From NCBI GenBank assembly GCA_946500295.1, contig CAMMVF010000002.1, positions 1 to 64,000 on the forward strand: a DNA stretch of 64,000 nt, written 5' to 3'. How positions within the stretch are numbered: the first letter of the stretch is position 1; each line of letters opens with the position of its first letter. A program made the translations under genes and the position numbers. This DNA comes from an uncultured Clostridia bacterium. GTDB lineage: Bacteria; Bacillota; Clostridia; Oscillospirales; Acutalibacteraceae. Positions 52,278-60,785 of this stretch are shown piece after piece. The notes under the pieces were generated by a model. It was not told where the DNA came from. It did not search any database and saw only the letters and a program-made list of their open reading frames with translations.

Positions 52278-52326
52278 AAGGGCGTTGCGCTTATCTAAAT
52301 CTAAATCTAAATAAGCTCAACGCCCT
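52278..52326 (-). promoter_or_regulatory. Leader hairpin of amt
   Basis: AAGGGCGTTG pairs with CAACGCCCTT and the stem continues into CTTAT/ATAAG around a loop made of three ATCTAA-like units. It starts directly after the transcription start of amt. A short T-rich stretch follows in minus-strand sense, so attenuation is possible but not shown. Confidence 0.6.
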
Positions 52327-52339
52327 TGTTGCAGTTATT

Positions 52340-52368
52340 AGTCTATCACTAAGGGGAGAGAATGTCAA
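52340..52368 (-). promoter_or_regulatory. Promoter of amt-glnK
   Basis: A consensus TTGACA, 17 bases and TAGACT on the minus strand. Confidence 0.78.
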
Positions 52369-52472
52369 TAGAAAATTCAAATTTTTTGCAAGTTTTTACT
52401 GCTCGTCCTGCAATTTGGTCAGATTTACCCAATTTAGCTACCAATAATATCACAAACAAAGAATTTTTACCA

Positions 52473-52718
52473 TCAGCTTCTTTCATTTTCTGACTCCATC
52501 ACCCTCTCTTCATCAAAATTAAAGGGATATCGATAAATCACCACCTTATTTCTCTTACCGCTTCTATGCAGCAGCAGATGATGAATTACGTTATTTTCCG
52601 ACATTCCCAGCTGCCGGCCAAGCTCCCCGGCAGTTTCTGCAACCGCTATAGGCAGGTCATCATAGTTTTGGGTTTGAAATGGTGACATATATGCTATGTA
52701 TGTATATTCTCGCTTCAT
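52473..52718 (-). CDS. Small helix-turn-helix-like protein under a probable SOS box
   Basis: This 81-residue protein carries a segment that looks like a helix-turn-helix (ETAGELGRQLGMSENNVIHH, about 29-48), flanked by a short Tyr-rich N-terminus and a basic, Glu-ending C-terminus. I do not recognise the family. Start ATG with RBS GGAGAC. It is a single gene with a clear promoter and a perfect GAAC-N4-GTTC LexA box at the start of its transcript, so DNA-damage induction is likely. It could be a regulator, but nothing here shows its target. Confidence 0.78.
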   Translation of the reverse strand: MKREYTYIAYMSPFQTQNYDDLPIAVAETAGELGRQLGMSENNVIHHLLLHRSGKRNKVVIYRYPFNFDEERVMESENERS

Positions 52719-52743
52719 TTTCAGTCTCCCAAATATTATTTCA

Positions 52744-52757
52744 CGAACATTTGTTCT
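52744..52757 (-). promoter_or_regulatory. LexA/DinR SOS box
   Basis: CGAACATTTGTTCT contains a perfect GAAC-N4-GTTC, placed seven bases after the -10 box. The box of uvrA is the same in 13 of 14 positions. Confidence 0.8.
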
Positions 52758-52763
52758 ACTTAT

Positions 52764-52792
52764 ATTTTAGGAGATATGCCTTGAAAATGCAA
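52764..52792 (-). promoter_or_regulatory. Promoter of the small HTH gene
   Basis: TTGCAT, 17 bases and TAAAAT on the minus strand, directly upstream of the LexA box. Confidence 0.7.
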
Positions 52793-52849
52793 CTGATAGC
52801 TTGATTTTAAGCTTTGCTGTTTCGATTTTGACACAGCGTACCGACAAGC

Positions 52850-52880
52850 AAAAAGGACGCCCCTGTGAAGAGAGCGCCCT
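52850..52880 (-). terminator. Terminator of the sugar ABC operon
   Basis: AGGGCGC pairs with GCGTCCT around about 12 bases; on the minus strand TTTTTGC follows. Confidence 0.72.
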
Positions 52881-52906
52881 AAACAGCGTTAGATTAAATT
52901 TATGTT

Positions 52907-53788
52907 TTATCCCTTTACTGCACCTGCAACAATACCCTTGATAATATGCTTCTGGCAAGCGAAGTAGAAGATAATGATAGGAATAATGCTGAATACAATA
53001 AGTGCCATGATAGCACCAATATCCGTTTGACCGTAGCTGCCCTGCAAATACTGAATATGAATAGGAATCGTTTTATACAGATTTTGATCAAGAACCAAGT
53101 ACGGCAACAGATAGTCATTCCATACCCACATGGTCTCCAAAATTCCGACCGAAATAAAGGTGGGTTTCATTATGGGCAGAACAACGCTGAAGAAGGTTCT
53201 AATCGAACCTGCGCCGTCAATGCTGGCTGATTCCTCAATTTCCAGAGGAATCGACTTGACAAAGCCCGTGAACATAAATATCGCCAAGCCTGCACCAAAG
53301 CCCAGATAAACTATCACTATTCCCCAGGGTGTGTTAAGACCCAAGTCGTTGGCTGTTTTGGAAAGTGTGAACATAACCATCTGGAAGGGAACTATCATTG
53401 AAAAAATGCAGAAATAGTAGATTATTTTACAAATGACGGAGTTGACCCTCATAAGATACCAGGCGGTCATTGAAGTGAACAACAGAATGACAAATACTGA
53501 AGCTACCGTAATAAACAAGCTGATGAGTACAGACTTGTAAAAGGGATAGTTTCCGGAAACCATGCCGCGAACATAGTTTTCAAGTTCGACCCAGCTTTCG
53601 CTGTTCGGGAGTGAAAACGGCTCTGCGCTGATATCGGTTTTTCTCTTAAAGGAGTTCATCAGCACGATAAAAATCGGAGATACATATATGATCGAGATAA
53701 TAGATAACACCGTGGTCAGAATAACCCTGCCTGTCTTGACGGGCTTTTTTATCTTCTCGGCGCTTTGATTTTTCTTTGCTGCATCCAT
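52907..53788 (-). CDS. Sugar ABC transporter permease (MalG-like)
   Basis: This is a 293-residue inner-membrane permease of the carbohydrate uptake CUT1 class with about six membrane helices. The EAA loop (EIEESASIDGAGSIRTFFSVVLPIMKP, about 200) contacts the ATPase. The C-terminus ends KHIIKGIVAGAVKG, the usual signature of MalG-type proteins. It overlaps the upstream permease gene by one base. With the binding protein gene it forms a three-gene operon. Confidence 0.95.
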   Translation of the reverse strand: MDAAKKNQSAEKIKKPVKTGRVILTTVLSIISIIYVSPIFIVLMNSFKRKTDISAEPFSLPNSESWVELENYVRGMVSGNYPFYKSVLISLFITVASVFVILLFTSMTAWYLMRVNSVICKIIYYFCIFSMIVPFQMVMFTLSKTANDLGLNTPWGIVIVYLGFGAGLAIFMFTGFVKSIPLEIEESASIDGAGSIRTFFSVVLPIMKPTFISVGILETMWVWNDYLLPYLVLDQNLYKTIPIHIQYLQGSYGQTDIGAIMALIVFSIIPIIIFYFACQKHIIKGIVAGAVKG

Positions 53789-54657
53789 TACTGCTGAACC
53801 TCCCTCTTTCTCGTAAAGTAAAGCTGAGCAAGAGCAATTACCGCCACAACTACAAAGAAGATAACGGCCTTTGCCTGTCCTACTCCGCGGAAGTTGTTGT
53901 TTTGATAGAAGGTTTGATAAATATTGAGTGCGAGCATCTGGGTTTTATATACCATCTGTCCGCCTATAACCTCTATCGGCTGACCTCCGGTAAGAGCGAG
54001 GTTCTGGTCAAACAGCTTAAACGAGTTTGTAAGCGTCAGGAAGGTACAGATAGTAATACTCGGCGCCATCATAGGTATTGTTATCTTAGTAAGTATTTGT
54101 GGCTTAGTAGCACCATCAATCCTCGCCGCCTCGTACAAATCACCAGGAATAGCCTGGAATCCGGCAATATAAATTATCATCATATATCCTGCCTGCTGCC
54201 AGCACATCAGAATAACAAGTCCCCAAAAGCCGAAGGTTTCATTCAGCACTATCGACGTGCCGTAGTTTTTAAGTATTCCGTCAAAAATCAACTGCCATAT
54301 GTAACCCAAAACGATACCGCCGATGAGGTTTGGCATAAAAAATACAGTTCTGAATATGTTGCTGCCCCTTATGCCCAAGGTCAGAACATAAGCTATGGCA
54401 AACGCCAAAACATTGATAAGTATAACGGAAACCACAACAAACATTATGGTGAACCAAAATGCATTTAAGAACGACGGATCCTGAAGCGCCGTCACATAGT
54501 TGTCAAGCCCTACAAATTCAGCATTTGAGGTTATGACAAAATCACAAAATGACAAATAAATACCCTGGAAAAACGGATAAATAAAGCCAATGGCGAATGC
54601 TGCCAAGGTAGGCAAAACGAAGATAAGAAAATACCTTCTCTTAATCATTCGTCTCAA
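53788..54657 (-). CDS. Sugar ABC transporter permease (MalF-like)
   Basis: This 289-residue permease has about six membrane helices and an EAA loop (DLYEAARIDGATKPQILTKITIPMM, about 190). It is the partner of the MalG-like permease. The first helix and FPFFQGIYLS motif are typical of CUT1 MalF-types without the large periplasmic insert. It lies 82 bases after the binding-protein gene. Confidence 0.95.
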   Translation of the reverse strand: MRRMIKRRYFLIFVLPTLAAFAIGFIYPFFQGIYLSFCDFVITSNAEFVGLDNYVTALQDPSFLNAFWFTIMFVVVSVILINVLAFAIAYVLTLGIRGSNIFRTVFFMPNLIGGIVLGYIWQLIFDGILKNYGTSIVLNETFGFWGLVILMCWQQAGYMMIIYIAGFQAIPGDLYEAARIDGATKPQILTKITIPMMAPSITICTFLTLTNSFKLFDQNLALTGGQPIEVIGGQMVYKTQMLALNIYQTFYQNNNFRGVGQAKAVIFFVVVAVIALAQLYFTRKREVQQ

Positions 54658-54739
54658 AGGAACCCCTCCTTTGTAAAAAGTATTTTAAGATTAAGAAAGG
54701 GAGCGGATTAACGCTCCCTTTCGGTCAAATGCGTTTATA

Positions 54740-56092
54740 TCAGCCGTTAGCTGCTGCGTACTGGGTAGCCCAACCGTCAACAAATGCACTGACAACTGCG
54801 TCCCACTCGGCTGTGCCTGCTGCATACTGTGTAAGAGCAGAGCCTACACCGTTTTTCCACTCCTCAGACGGAATTGTTGAGAAGTTCCATGATACAGGGG
54901 TCTTGCCGTCTGCTACATACTGATCAGCAATAGCTATAAGCGGGTTAGTTGAATCCTTAGCATCCTCAAACGGGATAACAAAGCCCATATCCTCAGCAAG
55001 AGCTGTTGTACCTGTATCGCTGGTTACACACCAGTTCATAAAGTCGAGGGTTGCCTGAATATCAGCCTCGGAAGCGTTCTTGTTTACACACCAGTAGTTC
55101 TCTGAGCCTGTGCACAGTCCCTGATTCTCCTCGCCGTCAACACCGATGTAAATCGGGAGCATACCGAACTCGTCGTCGTTAAGTCCTTCTGTTCCGTCGT
55201 TCTTAACCGAGTCATAAGCCCAGGTTCCGTTCTGATAGAACACTGCCTGACCTGTCTTGAACTCTGTGTCGGCGTCTGTACCTGTCTTGGAGGCAAGCTC
55301 TGTCTTGTCGCAGGTAGCGTTGTTGATGTAGAGATCCCAGATAGCCTTGTAGTTGTCAAGGTATGTGCCTTCAATAGCATCTGTTGATGTTATGTTTCTG
55401 TCCTTGTACTCATAGTAGATAGGCATATTAGCAAGGTGAGTCTTAAATCTCCAGTCTGAAGAGCTGTCCATACCTGCTGATGTAAAGGCGCCCTCAACAC
55501 CGAGATCGTCCTTATTTGCCTGAATTTCCTCAGCGACTGTCTTAAGAGCATCAAAATTATTCAAATCATCAATGCTCTTAATTGTTGAATAATCAGCCTC
55601 GAAATATTTATTAAGCAGAGTTTTGTTGTAGATAATACCGTAGGTCTCAAGAACATATGCGATGCCCGGAACTGCCTCTCCGTCCTTCAGTGCAAATTCA
55701 TCACTGGTGAGGTGGCTGTAGATCTCAGAATCTGCAAGGTCGTAGCAGAAGTCCTTCCAGTTGTTGTAGCCTACAGGGCCGTTTACCTGAAACAGGGTCG
55801 GAGCTTCTGACTTGTCCATCTCAGATGTAAGCGTCTGCTCGTATGTACCCTCTGCAGCGGTAAGAACCTTTACTTGTACGCCGGTCTCCTCTGTGTACTT
55901 TTTAGCAAGATCCTGCCACTGCTTATCCTGCTCCGGCTTAAAGTTAAGGTAATATACCTTACCTGTCTCGCCTGAGCCTGAGCCGCCCGAGCTGGTTTCC
56001 GAACTGCCTGTATCGCCGTTACAACCTACAAAAGCCGTGGCGGTCATGCACGCTGCCATTCCAAAAGCTAAAATCCTTGATAGTCTGCGCAT
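54740..56092 (-). CDS. Sugar ABC transporter substrate-binding lipoprotein
   Basis: This 450-residue family 1 extracellular solute-binding protein has a lipobox FVGC at about 20-23 and a Gly/Ser linker. The mature protein opens VYYLNFKPEQDKQWQDLAKK and includes the hinge region typical of oligosaccharide binders (TLFQVNGPVGYNNW; GQAVFYQNGTWAYDSV). The ligand is probably a malto- or other oligosaccharide; proximity to amylase genes suggests starch products but does not prove it. No ATPase gene follows, so a shared MsmK-type ATPase elsewhere is expected. Confidence 0.93.
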   Translation of the reverse strand: MRRLSRILAFGMAACMTATAFVGCNGDTGSSETSSGGSGSGETGKVYYLNFKPEQDKQWQDLAKKYTEETGVQVKVLTAAEGTYEQTLTSEMDKSEAPTLFQVNGPVGYNNWKDFCYDLADSEIYSHLTSDEFALKDGEAVPGIAYVLETYGIIYNKTLLNKYFEADYSTIKSIDDLNNFDALKTVAEEIQANKDDLGVEGAFTSAGMDSSSDWRFKTHLANMPIYYEYKDRNITSTDAIEGTYLDNYKAIWDLYINNATCDKTELASKTGTDADTEFKTGQAVFYQNGTWAYDSVKNDGTEGLNDDEFGMLPIYIGVDGEENQGLCTGSENYWCVNKNASEADIQATLDFMNWCVTSDTGTTALAEDMGFVIPFEDAKDSTNPLIAIADQYVADGKTPVSWNFSTIPSEEWKNGVGSALTQYAAGTAEWDAVVSAFVDGWATQYAAANG

Positions 56093-56238
56093 AAAAATAA
56101 TCCTTCTTTCTGTATTATTGTTTTACCTTTTTCTTCACCAAAGCACAAAGCCAGAACAGTCCGACTATAGAGGTCATCCCACTTGTGTTTGTGCAAATTG
56201 GCTGAAAGATTTTTTATGTTTAAAATCTTTTCGTCCAT

Positions 56239-56267
56239 ATAATAACACAGCAAAAATGAAAAAGCAA
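56239..56267 (-). promoter_or_regulatory. Promoter of the sugar ABC operon
   Basis: TTGCTT, 17 bases and TATTAT on the minus strand, giving a leader of about 140 bases. The rest of the 56093-56572 interval is A/T-rich and shows nothing else I can name. Confidence 0.55.
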
Positions 56268-56572
56268 TATATTTTAAGAAAAATTTTTATTTTATAAAAT
56301 TTTTTATTGTGTTTTTTGTACAGCTTTGACAATTAACCGGATTTATACCGTTTTATTGTAAGAAAACACTCTTCAGTTTTTATTTAATTTTAACAATGGG
56401 CAAATTTGACTTTGTATTCAGCCCCGACGTTTTATGCTTATCAAACATATTGTTATATAATTTAATTATACTTTTTAGCTTATGAATATAATAATACCCA
56501 CAGCAAGTCAGACAAAAAAACTGCATTTGAAAGATTGCATTTAATGTTTTTTAATAAAGCTCGGAAAAAGGC

Positions 56573-56600
56573 TTGACTTTTTCAAAAATAAAGATATAAT
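56573..56600 (+). promoter_or_regulatory. Promoter of the tRNA-Gln / tRNA-Pro genes
   Basis: TTGACT, 16 bases and TATAAT, 19 bases ahead of tRNA-Gln. Confidence 0.78.
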
Positions 56601-56619
56601 AAATATTGCTGTTCAGCGA

Positions 56620-56693
56620 TGCGGAATTGTGTAAGGGTAGCACAGCAGACTCTGACTCTGTTTGTCTGGGTTCGAATCCTAGTTCCGCAGCCA
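56620..56693 (+). tRNA. tRNA-Gln (CTG), CCA encoded
   Basis: Acceptor arms TGCGGAA and TTCCGCA pair, then G and CCA. The anticodon loop CTCTGAC gives anticodon CTG. The T-arm GGTTCGAATCC is standard. Confidence 0.94.
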
Positions 56694-56694
56694 C

Positions 56695-56716
56695 AAAGCC
56701 CCGAAATCGGGGCTTT
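56695..56716 (+). terminator. Hairpin between tRNA-Gln and tRNA-Pro
   Basis: AAAGCCCCG and CGGGGCTTT form a tight stem followed by ATATTT. It could be a partial terminator or a processing point. Confidence 0.6.
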
Positions 56717-56722
56717 ATATTT

Positions 56723-56799
56723 CGAGGTGTAGCTCAGTTTGGTAGAGTGCTTCGTTCGGGACGAAGAAGCCGCAGGTTCAAGTCCTGTCACCTCGACCA
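56723..56799 (+). tRNA. tRNA-Pro (CGG), CCA encoded
   Basis: Acceptor arms CGAGGTG and CACCTCG pair, then A and CCA. The anticodon loop TTCGGGA gives anticodon CGG. The T-arm AGGTTCAAGTCCT is standard. Confidence 0.95.
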
Positions 56800-56801
56800 A
56801 A

Positions 56802-56832
56802 AAAAGCGTTGCCTAAGGCAACGCTTTTTTTC
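56802..56832 (+). terminator. Intrinsic terminator after tRNA-Pro
   Basis: AAAAGCGTTGCC and GGCAACGCTTTT form a perfect stem with a three-base loop and a T-run. Confidence 0.93.
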
Positions 56833-56834
56833 AG

Positions 56835-57029
56835 TAAAGGAGCTATCCTGAACCGCATCTACAATTCTCTTTACATACTGATCCGAGAACATTGCACATA
56901 CCTTAGGTGAGAGCAAACCGGCAGTCGGCTCTGCAAGTAGAATACCGTTTGCCCCTGCTTCTTTATAGGCTTTCGCTCTTGCAATGAGGAACTGAGTGGA
57001 TATATCGAGAAGCTTATGTAAACCAGCAA
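56835..57029 (-). pseudogene. Fragment of a uroporphyrinogen decarboxylase / MtaA-like methyltransferase
   Basis: About 60 codons remain (from KLLDISTQFLIARAKAYKEA to YVKRIVDAVQDSSF). The pattern AKAYKEAGANGILLAEPTAG followed by LSPKVCAMFSDQYVKRIVDA matches the middle of the URO-D/MtaA family. Both the front and the back are missing: the front at the junction with the amt remnant, the back at the tRNA-Pro terminator. It is a dead remnant. Confidence 0.75.
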
Positions 57030-57425
57030 CGACCAAATAACGGTAAATATCATCATTTTAGAAAACTTCATTCGCTCTGCCAGAGAACCGAGGATAATTG
57101 CCGGTGAAATTCCTGCAAACATCATATTGAACATTGCAGAAACCATCTCAGGAATCGAACCGTCCTCCGTCACTTGCCAAGAAACATTATTCAACAAAAT
57201 GTTGTTAAGGTCTCCTATGATGCCCGCATGATCCTCTCCAAAAGTCAGGGAATATCAAGCCAGTATCCACAAAAGCATACCGATACCCAACATAGCCAGG
57301 CAAAACATCATCGTATTAAGCGAATTTTTTCTCCGTACCATACCGCCATAAAGCCACGCAAGTCCCGGTGTCATCAAGAACACCATTATGGTACATACAA
57401 ACATAAATGCAAAATCGCCAGTCAT
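57015..57425 (-). pseudogene. Truncated ammonium transporter gene with in-frame stop
   Basis: The frame begins MTGDFAFMFVCTIMVFLMTP, continues with the Amt landmarks LYGGMVRRKNS, and carries TGA at 57255-57257 where the intact Amt of this window has Gly (WILFGYS against WILA-stop-YS). It resumes to PAIILGSLAERMKFSKMMIF and ends at SLLVY, about one third of a full Amt. A RBS (AAGGAG) is still present. The rest has been deleted, and methyltransferase remnant sequence follows directly in another frame. Confidence 0.85.
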
Positions 57426-57787
57426 TACCATTACTCCTTTCTGTTGTTGAGAGGGAAACTCATTTAAGCTTTTGATACAAATACCTCATTGCCGTCTGCA
57501 AAAACAGCAACTCAATCATAACGGACTAATACGGGATTGATAGATTGCGTATGACTGACTTTATGTAATCTTAACAGCCCATAAGATGTATCAAGTTTGT
57601 TTCGTTCCCTCCTTCATGTTCTTGCAATAACTTGCAAAATCACTATACTGAAAAAGCAACATTTCCAAAAGGTACAATTACGCATTATTTAAATATGACA
57701 ATTTGGGGCTGATTTTGGGGGCTTTTTCACCAATTAAATCCGACAAATCAACGCCAACTCAATAAATAATTATTTTTATAAATAAAA
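57426..57787. other. Non-coding interval between the amt remnant and the cobalt operon terminator
   Basis: This is A/T-rich sequence with no supported gene. It probably holds the decayed leader and promoter of the old amt gene. The GGGGCTGATTTTGGGGGC segment near 57700 has no clear partner. Confidence 0.5.
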
Positions 57788-57845
57788 AAACAGAGCTGTA
57801 TTCAACCTGCCCATTTTATGCAAGCTGAGACAACTCTGTTTTTAT
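57788..57845 (-). terminator. Terminator of the cobalt/siroheme operon
   Basis: AACAGAGTTGT and ACAGCTCTGTT pair around a long loop; the minus strand then runs TTTTTATTT. Confidence 0.78.
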
Positions 57846-57858
57846 TATTAAATACTTT

Positions 57859-59280
57859 TTATTTTTTATCCTCTTTCAACATCTCACACACATGCTGTAC
57901 ATAGAGCTTTTGAACCTCAGGATATTCTCCAAATCCGTTTAGCCTGGCAGTGACCTGATATCCATTTCGTGACAAAACTGACCTCCAAGAATCCTCCTCA
58001 CCCGCCATATCATTCTGCGCATGGTCTCCTGCTACCAGCATCATAGGCAGCAGCACAATATTTTGATATGCAGTTTCTCTTAATTGTTCCAGCACGGTGT
58101 CGAGCGTAGGATATCCCTCCACTGTGCCTACAAATACATTTGGATAGCCGCACCGCTTCAGCCAATAGTCAAACGCAGGATAAACCATATTCGCAGTATG
58201 AGTTGTTCCGTGCCCCATCAAAACATAGGCGGTATCCTCCGATGGCACAATAACCTCATGCAGTGCATTTACCAAAGCCGGAAAGTCCACGGTATGGAAT
58301 AACAGCGGCCGACCGATCTTCAACACTTCAAAACGAGAGGCAAAGCCTGCGGCGTCTGCGCAGAGATCGTCGTACTCCTCGCCGCCCATGATATGAGTGG
58401 GCTGACAGTAAACATGAGTATAGCCGGACTTTTTAAGCTTTTCCAAGGCTTCCTGCACTGTATCAATCTCAATTCCGCCTCGGCGCATTTTGCGAATTAT
58501 CATGCCGCTGGTAAATGCACGAAAAATATCTGCCACGGGAAACGCCTGCTGAATAGCACGCTCTACTGCGCCGATTGTCTTTTCACGGGTGTTTTCGTAG
58601 CTTGTTCCAAAGCTGACTACCAAGATCGCCGTCTTTTTCGAGGGTACGGTTTTACCTGCAAGCGACTCAACGTGCTTTAAATACTCCCGCGCCCCCTGTT
58701 CCCGGTAGATTTTAAGCATCTCACAAGATGACAGCGCACATAACGCCTCACGGCGTTTTTCAGGGTCGGAAATTTCCTCTTTCCACTGCTCCCTGAGCTG
58801 TTGCTGAAGCTCACAGATTTCTGCGTATTCCTCAAGATTCGGATAGATTTCCCGACATATGGCGGCGGACAGTCCGGGTGAAACTCCTCCTGTTGAGACA
58901 GCCACGGTTATTCCTCCGACAGTGCGGAACGAGGGCAGGGTAAAATCAGAGTCTGTCCCATCCGAGGTCACTGACGCCGCATAGCTTCCGATTTCCCGAG
59001 CATCAGCGACAATCTGACTATTAAGCTCAGGGCTGTCCGTGCAGGCGAATACAAAAGCCGCATTTTTTAGACAGGAAGGCGAATAGCTCTGCTGTAAATA
59101 TTTAAGCTCCGAGTTTTTTGGTTGTTTTAACTGCACCAATTCCTCCGGCATTGGCTCCGGCGCAACTACGGTAACACTGGCTCCCTCGCAAAGCAGCGCC
59201 GAAATTCTCCTCCTTGCCACCTTTCCCGCACCGATTACCGTGCAGGAAACCCCGTTCATGTTCATAAAAATCGGATACAT
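57859..59280 (-). CDS. Fusion of precorrin-2 dehydrogenase (SirC/Met8-like) and cobaltochelatase CbiK
   Basis: This 473-residue protein joins two steps. The N-terminal ~200 residues are the NAD-dependent precorrin-2 dehydrogenase of siroheme synthase (PIFMNMNGVSCTVIGAGKVA, VSTGGVSPGLSAAI). The C-terminal ~260 residues are CbiK, the anaerobic sirohydrochlorin cobalt chelatase (AILVVSFGTSYENTREKTIG; metal/active His in QPTHIMGGEEYDDL and MGHGTTHTANMVYP). So it should oxidise precorrin-2 and insert Co2+. The start at 59280 has GAGGTG and sits one base after the upstream stop; a longer reading into the upstream gene is rejected. Confidence 0.93.
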   Translation of the reverse strand: MYPIFMNMNGVSCTVIGAGKVARRRISALLCEGASVTVVAPEPMPEELVQLKQPKNSELKYLQQSYSPSCLKNAAFVFACTDSPELNSQIVADAREIGSYAASVTSDGTDSDFTLPSFRTVGGITVAVSTGGVSPGLSAAICREIYPNLEEYAEICELQQQLREQWKEEISDPEKRREALCALSSCEMLKIYREQGAREYLKHVESLAGKTVPSKKTAILVVSFGTSYENTREKTIGAVERAIQQAFPVADIFRAFTSGMIIRKMRRGGIEIDTVQEALEKLKKSGYTHVYCQPTHIMGGEEYDDLCADAAGFASRFEVLKIGRPLLFHTVDFPALVNALHEVIVPSEDTAYVLMGHGTTHTANMVYPAFDYWLKRCGYPNVFVGTVEGYPTLDTVLEQLRETAYQNIVLLPMMLVAGDHAQNDMAGEEDSWRSVLSRNGYQVTARLNGFGEYPEVQKLYVQHVCEMLKEDKK

Positions 59281-59281
59281 A

Positions 59282-60784
59282 TCACACCTCTTGACCACCT
59301 GTAACATCCTGTAAAATGGCTGCTGCAATTCCGGAAACAGTGGCTTCCTTCGCAGTGTACGCCACAGAAATCCCACACTGAGCCGCCGCCTTGGAGGTCA
59401 CCTCTCCGATGGAAATCACCTTAGCATGACACGGCACAGAAGGGTCACGCATCTTCGCATAAGCACGAACAGCCGAAGCGCTGGAAAACACCAGATAATC
59501 AGCATCCGTCAAATGAAGCCGCAAAAGCTCCTTTTTTCTCATATCGACTTCCGTTCGATAAAGCGGCACGGAAACACAGTCTTTCCCGGCTTTTTTCAAA
59601 AGCTGTGGCAAAACCACAGTGCCGTTTTCGGCTCTCATCAGCAAAACCTTATCTTTATCATTGAGACGTGGAATCAGCTCTTCCGCCAGATAACGGCTTT
59701 CAAAGCGTTTAGGCATACAATCGACCGATATTCCGTGCTCCCTAAGAGCCTGAGCAGTGCCTGAACCGATTGCGGCGAATTTAAGGTGCATAATGCTCCT
59801 CAAATCCGTCCCGCTCTGCCTTAAATCATCCCAAAACAACTCTACTCCGTTTGCGCTGGTAAAAACTATCCATGTGTATTCAGACCAATCCACCTGCAAA
59901 AGCGGATTTTCCTTTGGCGTTTTGCAGTAAATCAGGCTGATTTCCGCCGTCTCAGCCCCGTACTGCCTTAGCTCGGTCGCTATTTGCTTGGCGTGCGACT
60001 GAGTTCCAGTGGCAAGTACTTTCTTTCCGAATAGCGTTCCCTTTTCAAACCAGTTGAGCTGATCTCTCAGCGACACCACATCTCCAACAACGGTCAATGC
60101 CGGAGTGTGAATCTGCTGTCGCTGAACCTCTTCAACTATTGTTGCCAGAGTGCCGACAGCCGTTTTCTGATGCGCCGTAGTACCCTGCTGAACTACTGCC
60201 GCAGGCGTATCAACACTTTTTCCGTTTGCAACAAGCTCTTCTACAATATGCGGAAGATTCATAAGGCTCATCAAAAACACCAAGGTGCCGTCAAGCTTTG
60301 CAAGGGCTTTAAAATTAATGTCAAGCCGATGGTCAAGCTGTTTATGTCCTGTAATAACATGAAACGAAGAAGCATACGTCCGGTGCGTCACCGGGATCCC
60401 GGCATATGCCGGAGCGCTGTAGCAGGAGGAAACACCCGGCACAACCTCAAACTCAACGCCCTGCTCCAACAGAACCTGAGCCTCTTCGCCGCCCCGTCCG
60501 AAAATATACGGGTCGCCGCCTTTTAGCCTGACAACGGTTTTGCCCTGCTTTGCAAGCTCAGCCAAAAGCAAATTGGTTTCATGCTGTTTCTTAAAATGAT
60601 GACCCGCCTGCTTTCCGGCAAAAATCAGCTCGCAGTCCTGCCTGACCACATTCAGCATAGACGGACAAGCCAAAAAATCATAGACAACGACATCCGCCTT
60701 TTGCAGGCAGTTATATCCTTTTATCGTCAGCAGCTCCGCATCTCCCGGTCCTGCCCCAAGCAAATAGACCTTACCCTGTTTCAT
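59282..60784 (-). CDS. Fusion of uroporphyrinogen-III C-methyltransferase (CobA) and uroporphyrinogen-III synthase (HemD)
   Basis: The N-terminal ~245 residues are the SAM-dependent CobA methyltransferase (VYLLGAGPGDAELLTIKGYN, RLKGGDPYIFGRGGEEA, the GIPVTHR segment). The C-terminal ~250 residues are HemD (VFTSANGVELFWDDL, FAAIGSGTAQALREHG). It thus makes uroporphyrinogen III and methylates it to precorrin-2. CobA-HemD fusions are common in Clostridia. It is flanked by cbiO upstream and the SirC-CbiK gene downstream, each at one base distance. Confidence 0.96.
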   Translation of the reverse strand: MKQGKVYLLGAGPGDAELLTIKGYNCLQKADVVVYDFLACPSMLNVVRQDCELIFAGKQAGHHFKKQHETNLLLAELAKQGKTVVRLKGGDPYIFGRGGEEAQVLLEQGVEFEVVPGVSSCYSAPAYAGIPVTHRTYASSFHVITGHKQLDHRLDINFKALAKLDGTLVFLMSLMNLPHIVEELVANGKSVDTPAAVVQQGTTAHQKTAVGTLATIVEEVQRQQIHTPALTVVGDVVSLRDQLNWFEKGTLFGKKVLATGTQSHAKQIATELRQYGAETAEISLIYCKTPKENPLLQVDWSEYTWIVFTSANGVELFWDDLRQSGTDLRSIMHLKFAAIGSGTAQALREHGISVDCMPKRFESRYLAEELIPRLNDKDKVLLMRAENGTVVLPQLLKKAGKDCVSVPLYRTEVDMRKKELLRLHLTDADYLVFSSASAVRAYAKMRDPSVPCHAKVISIGEVTSKAAAQCGISVAYTAKEATVSGIAAAILQDVTGGQEV

Positions 60785-60785
60785 A

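Noticed and set aside
52278-52326. ANTAR-type antitermination hairpins ahead of amt
   Set aside because: There is one hairpin with a long loop, not two hairpins with six-base loops.
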